A stretch of 32,111 nt of DNA from Bacteroidota bacterium (GTDB lineage Bacteria; Bacteroidota; Bacteroidia; B-17B0; Aurantibacillaceae): contig OMJH01000188.1 in NCBI GenBank assembly GCA_900299295.1, forward strand, positions 1 through 32,111, in the 5' to 3' direction. The first letter of the stretch is position 1, and each line of letters opens with the position of its first letter. Positions 1 through 8,133 of the stretch are shown piece after piece. Position numbers and translations under genes: made by a program. The notes beneath the pieces are model-generated. The model saw nothing but the letters and a program-made list of their open reading frames with translations, was not told where the DNA came from and searched no databases.

Positions 1-4
1 ATTG

Positions 5-511
5 TTAGGATTTTTTTGCTTTGATGGGAGAAGGCAAATCACCCCGCATCATGTTCCCCTGCACAACAACCGGAATTTCCTTCCTTTTTGCTTCTTTTAC
101 TTTCAGTTTTTTGTAACCGCCGTCAAAGTCATAATTCAATTTACGCTGCAAGGTTGTGAACGACATATCCTTTGGCTTCTCATCCGACTCAGTTGTATTG
201 CTGAGTGAATTTTTTAAAAAGATATTTTGATCGAGCTGTACCCACAAATAATTCAAAGCGTCCGGTGAATAATTGTAGTACGTAATTTTTTCGCTTCCTG
301 TCAATGAAGGATTCGGCCAGGTTTCATCCAGTTTCACCTGAATCGAATAATCCACCTGTTGCTGCCAGTATTCATGACCGGGACCACCGGCCGCATTTCT
401 GTACGTATTGGGCGTAGGAAGTAACTCATCGATTTGGTGAAACTTATTGGTGTTGTACTGCTGCGCAAAAAAGCAGACAGGAAAAATTAAAATAATAGCG
501 AATTTTTTCAT
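5..511 (-). CDS. M1-family metallopeptidase, N-terminal part; frame interrupted at window edge
   Basis: The 168 readable residues begin with a signal peptide ([17 protein letters not shown]) and continue into the typical N-terminal region of Bacteroidota M1 (aminopeptidase N-like, gluzincin) peptidases. The recognisable stretches are [20 protein letters not shown], an [21 protein letters not shown] segment, and GGYKKLKV further on. The zinc-binding HExxH part would lie beyond the left edge. An in-frame TAA at positions 7-5 ends the frame far short of the usual length of over 550 residues, directly after a run of seven A (minus strand). Reading one base over gives AKKILT, which fits the family better than the stop does, so a homopolymer indel (real or sequencing) is likely. 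ATG at 511 is supported by the signal peptide and by a -7 element at 523-516. It is divergent from ruvB. The family call is confident; whether the gene is intact is not. Confidence 0.8.
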   Translation of the reverse strand: MKKFAIILIFPVCFFAQQYNTNKFHQIDELLPTPNTYRNAAGGPGHEYWQQQVDYSIQVKLDETWPNPSLTGSEKITYYNYSPDALNYLWVQLDQNIFLKNSLSNTTESDEKPKDMSFTTLQRKLNYDFDGGYKKLKVKEAKRKEIPVVVQGNMMRGDLPSPIKAKKS

Positions 512-515
512 GTTC

Positions 516-551
516 CAAATATACTTTTTACGAATCAGTTAAAAAATCAAA
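516..551 (-). promoter_or_regulatory. Bacteroidota-type promoter of the M1 peptidase gene
   Basis: A perfect -7 element TATATTTG is read on the minus strand at 523-516, with TTTG at 551-548. The spacer is 24 bases, slightly longer than usual. The -7 element ends only four bases before the ATG at 511, so the transcript should have almost no leader. Confidence 0.5.
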
Positions 552-637
552 TTTTAAAGATGATTTTACTGATTGAAACTAATACGATGTTAAAAACTAA
601 GGATTTCGCATTCGTCTTATTTCGTAATTTTAAGGCG

Positions 638-1672
638 GTGAATCCAAATTTAGATCCCGATGATGAACAATTAAGCTCTTCTGATAAGGAAGTGGAAAAA
701 ATGTTGCGTCCCGCGCAATTCGATGATTTCAGCGGTCAACTTGGCGTAACGGACAACCTCCGCATTTTTGTTCAGGCAGCGAAACAACGTTCAGAAGCAC
801 TTGATCACGTTTTACTTCACGGTCCTCCCGGACTCGGTAAAACTACGCTTGCACATATCATCTCTAATGATCTTTCCGTAAATATTAAAATCACTTCCGG
901 TCCGGTTCTGGATAAACCGGGTGATCTTGCAGGACTGCTTACTAATCTTGAGCAAAATGATGTTTTATTCATCGATGAAATTCACCGACTGAGTCCTATT
1001 GTTGAAGAATATCTTTACTCTGCAATGGAGGATTACAAGATTGATATCATGATTGATTCGGGGCCCAATGCACGAACTGTTCAGATTAAATTAAATCCAT
1101 TTACGCTTGTTGGCGCAACTACGCGAAGCGGACTGCTAACAGCCCCGTTGCGTGCTCGATTTGGAATAAACCTACGACTCACCTATTACGATTCAAAAAC
1201 GTTAACAGGAATTGTCCAGCGATCTGCGGATATTATGAATGTACCAATTACCGAAGAGGCAGCTTTTGAAATTGCACGCAGAAGTCGGGGTACACCACGA
1301 ATTGCAAATGCCTTGCTACGCCGCGTTCGTGATTTCGCACAAATAAAAGGGGATGGAACCATTCAATTAAAAATTGCACAATACGGATTACAGCAACTAA
1401 ATGTAGATAAGAACGGACTCGACGAAATGGACCATCGCATTCTAAAAACTATCATTGAAAAATTTAAAGGCGGTCCTGTCGGAATCAATACGATCTCAAC
1501 AGCAGTAGGAGAAGAGTCCGGAACCATTGAAGAGGTTTATGAACCCTTTTTAATTCAGGAAGGATACCTCATGCGAACGCCTCGCGGACGGGAAGCCACA
1601 GAACTGGCCTATAAACACCTTGGCAAATCTATGTTCAATAAAGGTGGAACTGGTTTGTTTGAAGATCTCTGA
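638..1672 (+). CDS. ruvB: Holliday junction branch migration DNA helicase RuvB
   Basis: AAA+ motor of the RuvAB complex, which drives branch migration of Holliday junctions during recombination and repair. It shows the Walker A motif [13 protein letters not shown], Walker [13 protein letters not shown], sensor region [19 protein letters not shown], arginine-finger region [20 protein letters not shown], and the C-terminal winged-helix part ([28 protein letters not shown]). I place the start at GTG 638, giving MNPNLDP and 344 residues, which matches the family N-terminus and length. An ATG at 560 in the same frame would add 26 residues with no family resemblance. No clear promoter was recognised. 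The gene ends exactly one base before the convergent rnc stop codon begins, so the two genes abut with no spacer. Confidence 0.96.
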   Translation: MNPNLDPDDEQLSSSDKEVEKMLRPAQFDDFSGQLGVTDNLRIFVQAAKQRSEALDHVLLHGPPGLGKTTLAHIISNDLSVNIKITSGPVLDKPGDLAGLLTNLEQNDVLFIDEIHRLSPIVEEYLYSAMEDYKIDIMIDSGPNARTVQIKLNPFTLVGATTRSGLLTAPLRARFGINLRLTYYDSKTLTGIVQRSADIMNVPITEEAAFEIARRSRGTPRIANALLRRVRDFAQIKGDGTIQLKIAQYGLQQLNVDKNGLDEMDHRILKTIIEKFKGGPVGINTISTAVGEESGTIEEVYEPFLIQEGYLMRTPRGREATELAYKHLGKSMFNKGGTGLFEDL

Positions 1673-2395
1673 TTAAGCAATTCCCATTTCCTCTAAAGTA
1701 AGTTGAGCGGCAAGTTGCTCAGCCCGTCGTTTGGAATGATGCTGAAATGATAATTTGGCTTCATTCTCAATAACCACCTGGATGGTGAAAAGTTTATTAT
1801 GCGGTGGTCCGCTCTCATCAATTAATTCAAAGCTGACTTTCTTTTTACTTTGTTGTCCCCAATTTAAAAGTCGACTCTTAAAATCAGTATCCGTTTGCTC
1901 CAGCTCATCAATATTGATATGATATTTCAGCAAATTCTGGACGATAAATGTTTTTGTCTCAGTAAATCCTTGGTCGAGGTAAATTGCACCAATTAACGCT
2001 TCAAGAGCATCACCGTGAATACTTGCAGTTCTTGATCCTTTCACATCGGATACAATCAATTCATTCAAGCCAATTTTCAATGCAATTTCGTTTAACTGAT
2101 TTCTATTCACAATTCGCGAACGGATTTTTGTAAGGAAACCTTCCCCTTTAAAGGGATACATTTTAAACAAATGTTCTGCAACGATGATTCCCAAAACTGC
2201 ATCACCCAGAAATTCTAAACGTTCGTTACTGTTTTTTACTCCATCCTTTATTTCAACAGCAGCAGAACTATGGCGTAAAGCGAGATGGTACAAGGAAATA
2301 TTTGAGGGCTTAACCCCTGTAATAGAATAGATTCTTTTTGCAAGTGTTCTGTCTGCAGGTGTTCGAAAAAAAGTTGAACTGAATCTATTCAGCAA
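1673..2395 (-). CDS. rnc: Ribonuclease III
   Basis: Double-strand-specific endoribonuclease that processes rRNA precursors and structured mRNAs. The RNase III signature NERLEFLGDAVLG carries the acidic catalytic residues, and a second acidic motif GDALEALIGAIYLDQG follows. A C-terminal double-stranded RNA-binding domain spans roughly residues 165-240 (DFKSRLLNWGQQSKKKVSFE, then AAQLTLEEMG). The length of 240 residues is normal. The start is TTG at 2395, since no ATG exists upstream of the conserved region and the MLNRFSSTFF N-terminus resembles Bacteroidota homologues. It is the last gene of acpP-fabF-rnc, 10 bases after the fabF stop, an arrangement common in bacteria. Confidence 0.95.
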   Translation of the reverse strand: MLNRFSSTFFRTPADRTLAKRIYSITGVKPSNISLYHLALRHSSAAVEIKDGVKNSNERLEFLGDAVLGIIVAEHLFKMYPFKGEGFLTKIRSRIVNRNQLNEIALKIGLNELIVSDVKGSRTASIHGDALEALIGAIYLDQGFTETKTFIVQNLLKYHINIDELEQTDTDFKSRLLNWGQQSKKKVSFELIDESGPPHNKLFTIQVVIENEAKLSFQHHSKRRAEQLAAQLTLEEMGIA

Positions 2396-2405
2396 AATAG
2401 AGAAA

Positions 2406-3659
2406 TTACCGGTTGAATTTCTTTACAATAACGGATGCGTTGTGACCTCCGAATCCAAAAGTATTACTTAATGCAGCACGTACGGTGCGTTTTTGAGCCG
2501 TGTTGAATGTAAAATTGAGGCGATTATCCAAATCAGGATCGTCGGTTGTGTGATTAATAGTTGGAGGGATGATATCATTTTTTACAGCGAGAATGCTGGC
2601 AATTCCCTCAATGGCTCCGGCAGCGCCCAAGAGGTGGCCGGTCATGGATTTTGTGGATGAAATATTCAAATTATAAGCATGCTGACCGAAAACTTTCAAA
2701 ATCGCTTTCGATTCGGCGATATCGCCTAAAGGCGTTGATGTCCCATGAACATTTATATAATCAATATCGTCGGGATTCAAACCGGCATCACGAAGAGCGC
2801 TCTTCATTACATTCATTGCGCCTAATCCTTCCGGATGCGGAGCGGTGAGGTGGTGTGCGTCTGCACTCATTCCCCCACCAACTACCTCAGCGTAAATTTT
2901 CGCTCCTCGCGCGATTGCATGTTCCATTTCTTCGAGAACAATTCCACCTGCACCTTCTCCCAAAACAAAGCCGTCACGTTCTTTATCAAAAGGACGGGAA
3001 GCTGTTTCCGGAGATTCGTTGCGTTCGCTCAGCGCTTTCATGGCGTTAAATCCACCCACGCCGGCTTCATTAACGGCTGCTTCCGAACCACCGGTAATAA
3101 ATGCCACAGCCTTTCCAAGTCGGATATAATTAAATGCATCTATTAATGCATTGGTAGAACTTGCACAAGCAGCAACGGTGGTGAAATTAGGTCCGCGTAG
3201 ATTAAAGCGCATGGAGATGTGCCCTGAACAAATGTCGGCAATCATCTTTGGGATGAAGAACGGATTGAAACGTGGTGTGCCATCGCCCTTTGCAAAGTTT
3301 ACACTTTCATTAAAAAAGGTTTCAAGTCCACCGATTCCTGAACCCCAAATTACACCAATTGTGTCAGGTTCAAAGGCAAACTGGTTAAGCCCGGAATCTT
3401 TCCAAGCCTGATCAGCGGCCGCGATACCAAACATGGAAAAAAGATCCAATCGGCGTTGTTCCTTTTTGTCAATGTAATCGTCAGGATTAAACCCTTTCAC
3501 TTCGCAAGCGAAACGGGTTTTAAACTTTGAAGCATCGAAACGTGTAATAGATTGCGATCCGCTTACACCATTAATCAGATTAATCCAATAATCATGTACA
3601 GTGTTGCCAAGAGGTGTTACTGCACCTAGACCTGTAACAACTACACGTTTCAACTGCAT
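2406..3659 (-). CDS. fabF: 3-oxoacyl-[acyl-carrier-protein] synthase II (KAS II)
   Basis: Condensing enzyme that extends acyl-ACP with malonyl-ACP in type II fatty acid synthesis. It has the thiolase fold with active-site Cys165 in TVAACASSTNALIDA, the two catalytic histidines in NVHGTSTPLGD and SMTGHLLGAAGA, the KAS Lys before the second His, and a C-terminal NTFGFGGHNASVIV loop. The length of 417 residues matches FabF. ATG at 3659 (MQLKRVVVTGLGAVTPLG) is preferred over the in-frame TTG three codons upstream. It lies 24 bases after acpP, whose product carries its substrates, and is transcribed from the acpP promoter. Confidence 0.96.
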   Translation of the reverse strand: MQLKRVVVTGLGAVTPLGNTVHDYWINLINGVSGSQSITRFDASKFKTRFACEVKGFNPDDYIDKKEQRRLDLFSMFGIAAADQAWKDSGLNQFAFEPDTIGVIWGSGIGGLETFFNESVNFAKGDGTPRFNPFFIPKMIADICSGHISMRFNLRGPNFTTVAACASSTNALIDAFNYIRLGKAVAFITGGSEAAVNEAGVGGFNAMKALSERNESPETASRPFDKERDGFVLGEGAGGIVLEEMEHAIARGAKIYAEVVGGGMSADAHHLTAPHPEGLGAMNVMKSALRDAGLNPDDIDYINVHGTSTPLGDIAESKAILKVFGQHAYNLNISSTKSMTGHLLGAAGAIEGIASILAVKNDIIPPTINHTTDDPDLDNRLNFTFNTAQKRTVRAALSNTFGFGGHNASVIVKKFNR

Positions 3660-3683
3660 AGAAGGCAATTAAATGGAAAGAGG

Positions 3684-3920
3684 TTATTTCGCGTTTGCTT
3701 CAATAAAGGCAACAGCATCCCCAACTGTGGAAATCTTTTCTGCCTGTTCATCAGGAATAGCGATATTGAATTCTTTTTCGAATTCCATAATTAGCTCAAC
3801 AGTATCCAATGAATCAGCACCAAGATCATTGGTGAAGCTTGCGGTTGGAACTACTTCTTTTTCATCAACGTTTAACTTATCAACGATGATGGCTTTCACT
3901 TTGCTGGAGATGTCTGACAT
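3684..3920 (-). CDS. acpP: Acyl carrier protein
   Basis: A 78-residue acidic protein that carries growing fatty acyl chains on a 4'-phosphopantetheine arm. The attachment serine is Ser37 in [12 protein letters not shown], the hallmark of the family. It is the first gene of acpP-fabF-rnc. A full Bacteroidota promoter lies just upstream, which places the predicted transcript start about 20 bases before the ATG. Confidence 0.97.
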   Translation of the reverse strand: MSDISSKVKAIIVDKLNVDEKEVVPTASFTNDLGADSLDTVELIMEFEKEFNIAIPDEQAEKISTVGDAVAFIEANAK

Positions 3921-3945
3921 TTCAGTATTTATTGGTTTACGTCTG

Positions 3946-3975
3946 CAAAGATAATTTTATCAGGATAATTACAAA
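3946..3975 (-). promoter_or_regulatory. Promoter of acpP-fabF-rnc
   Basis: On the minus strand TTTG (3975-3972) is followed by an 18-base spacer and TATCTTTG (3953-3946), a perfect match to the Bacteroidota TTTG / TAnnTTTG pattern. The predicted start of transcription is near 3942. Confidence 0.75.
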
Positions 3976-4283
3976 AAAAAAGAATTTCACATTTAACCCA
4001 TTGAAAATTAAAATTTTGATTCAAAAAAATTGATTCATTAACAATACAAGGTATGAATTTTTACCTTTTTGCCTAAAAGTTGCTTTTAAATTTGTTTTTT
4101 CGGTAAAAAAACATTCACAAAAAATTGTGATTGGAAAATTAGCATTATTACAACCTATTTGAAATAATCAATCTGCCGTATAACAGGAATTATCTTAATT
4201 CGTAAAAAAATTGATTAATCATACTAAAAACATACCGTTAAGTCTTGAGATTCAGCGAACAAAAAAACCAAAATGTATAAGGC
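3976..4283. other. AT-rich gene-free region between glmM and the acpP promoter
   Basis: About 310 bases with no ORF of note. It contains a small inverted repeat TCACAA-AAAA-TTGTGA at 4115-4130 and two copies of TTGATTCA 14 bases apart (4016-4023 and 4030-4037). No GC-rich terminator hairpin follows glmM, and I recognise no RNA gene or riboswitch. Confidence 0.5.
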
Positions 4284-5681
4284 TTAGCCCTCCTTAATTA
4301 ACTCCTTTATATCGAGTATTATTTTCTTCGCCAGGTTTTCCGCTGTAACCTGCGACTCGCTTTCAGAGTATATTCGGATGATAGGTTCTGTGTTGGATTT
4401 TCGCAAATGAACCCACTCCTTATCAAACTCAATTTTTACGCCGTCGATTGTATTGACTGGTTGTTTTTTATATTTTTCCTTTACTTTCTCAAGTACGGAA
4501 TCTACATCTATCTGCGGGGTCAGTTCAATTTTATTTTTTGAAATGTAATAATCCGGATAGGTTGCCCGTAACATGCTTGTACTCTTACCAAACTTAGCGA
4601 GTTGCGTTAAAAAAACAGCGATTCCAACCAAAGCATCTCTTCCATAGTGTAATTCCGGCAAGATTATTCCGCCGTTTCCTTCGCCGCCAATCACAGCATT
4701 GGTGCTTTTCATCATTTCAACAACGTTAACCTCGCCTACCGCCGATGCGCTGTATTTTCCGCCGTGCTTTTCTGTAACATCGCGCAAAGCACGCGTTGAA
4801 GAAAGATTGGAAACTGTATTTTTTTTCGGGTGCGACTGAAGTACAAAATCAGCCACCGCAACTAGCGTGTACTCTTCTCCAAACATTTCCCCGTCTTCAC
4901 ATACCAAGGCCAAACGATCAACATCCGGATCCACGGCTATTCCAAGATGGGCTCCGCTTTTTTTTACGAGGCGAGAAAGATCAGTTAAGTTTTCCGGCAG
5001 TGGTTCAGGGTTATGCGCAAAATTACCATCCGGCTCACAGTTAATTTTTTCAATATGCAATACTCCCAATTTCATGAGTAACTTTGGAACTGCGACTCCG
5101 CCGGTGGAGTTAACTGCATCAAGTGCAACTTTAAACTTTGCATTATGAACTGCGTCAGCATCCACATAGGGCAGTTCAAGAATTTTTTCGATATGTAAAT
5201 CCAGAATGTCTTCACGCATAGTCAAATGCCCAAGCGAGAGAACATCCGCATATTCAAAAGATTCGGATTCCGCAATGGCAAGTATTTTTTTACCATCGGC
5301 ATCACTGATAAACTCGCCCTTTGCGTTGAGTAATTTCAAAGCATTCCATTGCTTCGGATTGTGACTCGCTGTCAAAATGATTCCTCCATCTGCCTGCATG
5401 TGTGGCACCGCAATTTCAACCGTAGGTGTAGTTGAAAGCCCTACGTCAATTACATCAATACCAAGTCCCATTAAGGTTCCGCAAACCAAATGATTAACCA
5501 TGGCACCGCTAATACGCGCATCTCGACCAACTACTACGGTGATTTTTTTATTTTCTGACAATTGTCGTATAAAAATTCCGTATGCTGTTGTAAACTTAAC
5601 TACATCGAGCGGACTCAAACCCTCGCCTGATTTTCCGCCGATTGTACCACGAATTCCGGAAATAGATTTAATTAATGTCAC
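4284..5681 (-). CDS. glmM: Phosphoglucosamine mutase-type alpha-D-phosphohexomutase
   Basis: Converts glucosamine-6-phosphate to glucosamine-1-phosphate on the way to UDP-GlcNAc for peptidoglycan and LPS. The phosphoserine loop TASHNPKQWNALK (Ser106 from the chosen start), metal-binding DPDVDRLAL, sugar-recognition GGEGNGGIILPELHYGRD and phosphate-binding RKSNTEPIIRIY motifs all occur in order. The 465-residue length is right for Bacteroidota GlmM. I choose GTG at 5681 (MTLIKSISGIRGTIGG after initiator Met); an in-frame TTG at 5699 would add six unconserved residues. A related mutase at 18520-19926 has a different sugar loop (GGEESGG), so the two are not redundant copies. Substrate specificity is inferred from the loop and could include other hexose phosphates. 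Confidence 0.88.
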   Translation of the reverse strand: MTLIKSISGIRGTIGGKSGEGLSPLDVVKFTTAYGIFIRQLSENKKITVVVGRDARISGAMVNHLVCGTLMGLGIDVIDVGLSTTPTVEIAVPHMQADGGIILTASHNPKQWNALKLLNAKGEFISDADGKKILAIAESESFEYADVLSLGHLTMREDILDLHIEKILELPYVDADAVHNAKFKVALDAVNSTGGVAVPKLLMKLGVLHIEKINCEPDGNFAHNPEPLPENLTDLSRLVKKSGAHLGIAVDPDVDRLALVCEDGEMFGEEYTLVAVADFVLQSHPKKNTVSNLSSTRALRDVTEKHGGKYSASAVGEVNVVEMMKSTNAVIGGEGNGGIILPELHYGRDALVGIAVFLTQLAKFGKSTSMLRATYPDYYISKNKIELTPQIDVDSVLEKVKEKYKKQPVNTIDGVKIEFDKEWVHLRKSNTEPIIRIYSESESQVTAENLAKKIILDIKELIKEG

Positions 5682-5806
5682 AAAAAAATATTTTCTCAAA
5701 AATACAATCTCCTAATTTTTTGAACACTTATTTATTGGCCAAATTTCTTAACATAAAATGATTTTTACTGTTTAAAAAAACCTGTCACGTTTTTGATTTT
5801 AATCGT

Positions 5807-5814
5807 TAAATTTG
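5807..5814 (+). promoter_or_regulatory. -7 element upstream of the TPR gene
   Basis: TAAATTTG is a perfect TAnnTTTG match. No TTTG sits at the usual -33 distance; the nearest, at 5792-5795, is only 11 bases away. A transcript start near 5818 supports ATG 5845 rather than the TTG that lies inside this element. Confidence 0.5.
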
Positions 5815-5844
5815 TTTCAGAACCTAAAAGAATTACTATTTTTC

Positions 5845-7248
5845 ATGCTAGAACCTACGGATAATCATAATGATGATGAGTTGAAGGAATTATTAGCCCG
5901 ATTTGAAGATATGGTCCGCAAGGACACTTTTGTTTTTTTTGACGCCGACGACTTTGACATATTAATCGAACACTACTTTCAGACGCAAAATGCCGAAATG
6001 CTCAAACCGGCTATCGAAGGAGCAAGAGTTCAATATCCTTCAAACCCATCCTTTCGCATCAGTGAAGCCCAATTTCTCGCATCCCAGCAAAAACTTAACG
6101 AAGCGCTTAGCATTTTAGATGAATTGGAAACACTTAACCCGGATGACAGTGACCTTTTTATGACACGCGGTTACATTTATAGTCAAATGGGGGAAAGTGA
6201 TAAAGCAATTGAAAATTTTAAACAGGCACTCCGTGTTAGTGAAAATAAAGAAGACGTTTATACTTCACTTGGATCCGAATTCATTAATCAAAATGACTTC
6301 GAAAATGCATTAATTTACCTGAAAAAAGGTTTTGAACTGAACCCTGAAAATGAAATGATAATTGCAGAAATAGCTATCTGCCACGAATTATCCGGCAAAA
6401 AAGAAGAAGCGCTCGAATTTTTCACCTCCTTTACAGATAATCATCCATTCAATAAATGGGCATGGTTTAACCTTGGAATTTCATTTAGCCGACTCAGTTT
6501 ACATGAAAAAGCTTTGGATGCCTATGATTATGCCATTACTATAGATCCAACCTTTTCATCAGCTTACTTTAATAAAGGGAATGCATATGCAATTTTAAGT
6601 CGTTTCCAGGAAGCAATTGCTGTTTACCGTGAAACTTTCAGTTATGAAGATCCTGATCCTTCCACGTACTATTACATTGGTGAATGTTATGAAAACCTTG
6701 AAGATTATTCAAACGCCATCAGCAATTACAACCGTGCTGTTAAATTAGACCCCAATCTGGCAGATGCTTGGATCTCAATTGGTATTGTGTTGGAGAAACA
6801 AAACCGATTAACTGAAGGAATTCACTACGTAAAAAAAGCACTGGAACTGCAACCCGAAAATCCGGATTTTTGGTATGTATTTGCAGAAATTCAAGAAAAG
6901 CTAGGCTTTAAAGAAGAAGCATTGGGTGCGTACCAAAAAGTAATCGAACTCAATTATGCTGATTACGACGTTTGGTTAGATTATGCCGCCTGCCTAATGG
7001 AGGCAGGTTACCTTGAAGATGCATTACATGCAATGAGCGAAGGTATAAAGCATTTCCCTGAAGTGGCCGACTTACATTATCGTATGAGTGCAGTGCTTAT
7101 AGAATGTGGAAAACGACAAGAAGCGATAACCTATTTGCAAAATGCACTTGTTTTAGACTATGAAAAGCATACTGAATTATTTGAATATGCTCCTGAATTG
7201 AAAACCGACCGGAGTTTCTTGGAGGTTATCAACACTTACAGAAAATAA
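5845..7248 (+). CDS. Tetratricopeptide repeat protein, cytoplasmic
   Basis: A 467-residue soluble protein made almost entirely of TPR helices. The many copies show the W-LG-Y-A-P spacing pattern, for example AWFNLGISFSRLSLHEKALDAYDYAI, TYYYIGECYENLEDYSNAI and AWISIGIVLEKQNRLTEGI segments. It has no signal peptide or membrane segment, and an acidic N-terminus rich in Asp/Asn. It resembles a conserved Bacteroidota TPR protein of unknown function. It presumably acts as a protein-interaction scaffold; no partner can be deduced. The start at ATG 5845 is chosen because the upstream TTG overlaps the promoter -7 element. The ComA-like gene follows 61 bases later under its own -7 element. Confidence 0.85.
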   Translation: MLEPTDNHNDDELKELLARFEDMVRKDTFVFFDADDFDILIEHYFQTQNAEMLKPAIEGARVQYPSNPSFRISEAQFLASQQKLNEALSILDELETLNPDDSDLFMTRGYIYSQMGESDKAIENFKQALRVSENKEDVYTSLGSEFINQNDFENALIYLKKGFELNPENEMIIAEIAICHELSGKKEEALEFFTSFTDNHPFNKWAWFNLGISFSRLSLHEKALDAYDYAITIDPTFSSAYFNKGNAYAILSRFQEAIAVYRETFSYEDPDPSTYYYIGECYENLEDYSNAISNYNRAVKLDPNLADAWISIGIVLEKQNRLTEGIHYVKKALELQPENPDFWYVFAEIQEKLGFKEEALGAYQKVIELNYADYDVWLDYAACLMEAGYLEDALHAMSEGIKHFPEVADLHYRMSAVLIECGKRQEAITYLQNALVLDYEKHTELFEYAPELKTDRSFLEVINTYRK

Positions 7249-7287
7249 ATTTCCGTACATTATTCCATCTTCCTGATTTTATTACCC

Positions 7288-7295
7288 TACCTTTG
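7288..7295 (+). promoter_or_regulatory. -7 element upstream of the phosphosulfolactate synthase gene
   Basis: TACCTTTG is a perfect TAnnTTTG match ending 14 bases before ATG 7310. No convincing -33 element was found. Confidence 0.45.
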
Positions 7296-7309
7296 AGCTA
7301 ACACGAATT

Positions 7310-8086
7310 ATGGAATATAATTTTGAATTACCCCATTTACCGAAACGGAGCAAAAAACCCCGGAAGGAAGGGGTTACTATGGTTATGGACAAAGGCCTCA
7401 GTTTACGTCAGGCTGAAGACTTTCTAGAAAACGGAAAAATTTATACTGACTTTCTGAAGTTAGGATTTGGTTCCTCAATAATTACCAATAATTTACAGGA
7501 AAAAATCAATCTGTATCATAAGCACGGTTTAAGGGTTTATTTTGGCGGAACATTATTTGAGGCATTCATTGCTAGAAACAAATTTGAAGATTACCTGCGA
7601 CTCCTTGATAAATTTGGGCTGGAAACAGCCGAAGTTTCTGATGGTTCCATTGAAATGGCCCACGACAAAAAACTGGAATATATCAATAAATTATCGTCCT
7701 CCCGGTACGTATTGTCTGAGGTGGGTTCAAAAGAAGAAGGGATCATCATTCATCCAAATAAATGGATTAAATTAATGAACTCTGAGCTCGAAGCAGGTTC
7801 ATCAAACGTAATAGCCGAAGCAAGAGAAAGCGGCAACGTTGGAATTTTTCACCGAAACGGAGCAGCGCATGTGGTTTTAATCAATAAAATAATTGCAAAG
7901 GTACCTGTCGAAAAAATAATTTGGGAGACGCCTCAAAAATCGCAACAGGTTTATTTCATAAAATTATTCGGAGCCAATGTGAATTTGGGGAATATTTCTC
8001 CGGATGATATAATCCCCCTGGAAACGTTAAGACTAGGTTTACGTGCAGATACCTTCTTCACCGTTTTACCTGAGCCGGTTCAGTAG
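7310..8086 (+). CDS. Phosphosulfolactate synthase (ComA family)
   Basis: A 258-residue TIM-barrel protein of the ComA family, which adds sulfite to phosphoenolpyruvate to form (2R)-phospho-3-sulfolactate. Family landmarks visible are GVTMVMDKG, DFLKLGFGSS, HGLRVYFGGTLFE, AEVSDGSIEM, SEVGSKEEG, EAGSSNVIAEARESG and LGLRADTF. In methanogens this is the first step of coenzyme M synthesis; in spore formers it leads to sulfolactate. In Bacteroidota the product's use is not settled, and a link to sulfonate metabolism (for instance sulfonolipid precursors) is only conceivable. No comB or comC partner is present in the window. The MFS gene follows 47 bases later and may be co-transcribed. The family call is firm; the physiological role is unknown. 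Confidence 0.87.
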   Translation: MEYNFELPHLPKRSKKPRKEGVTMVMDKGLSLRQAEDFLENGKIYTDFLKLGFGSSIITNNLQEKINLYHKHGLRVYFGGTLFEAFIARNKFEDYLRLLDKFGLETAEVSDGSIEMAHDKKLEYINKLSSSRYVLSEVGSKEEGIIIHPNKWIKLMNSELEAGSSNVIAEARESGNVGIFHRNGAAHVVLINKIIAKVPVEKIIWETPQKSQQVYFIKLFGANVNLGNISPDDIIPLETLRLGLRADTFFTVLPEPVQ

Positions 8087-8133
8087 AATTTTATAATTCA
8101 AATCATTCGTTCTTTCCTTTTCAACTCAGCACC

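Noticed and set aside
4016-4037. Two TTGATTCA copies considered as a repeat element
   Set aside because: Two short AT-rich copies 14 bases apart are expected by chance in such a region, and no further copies follow.
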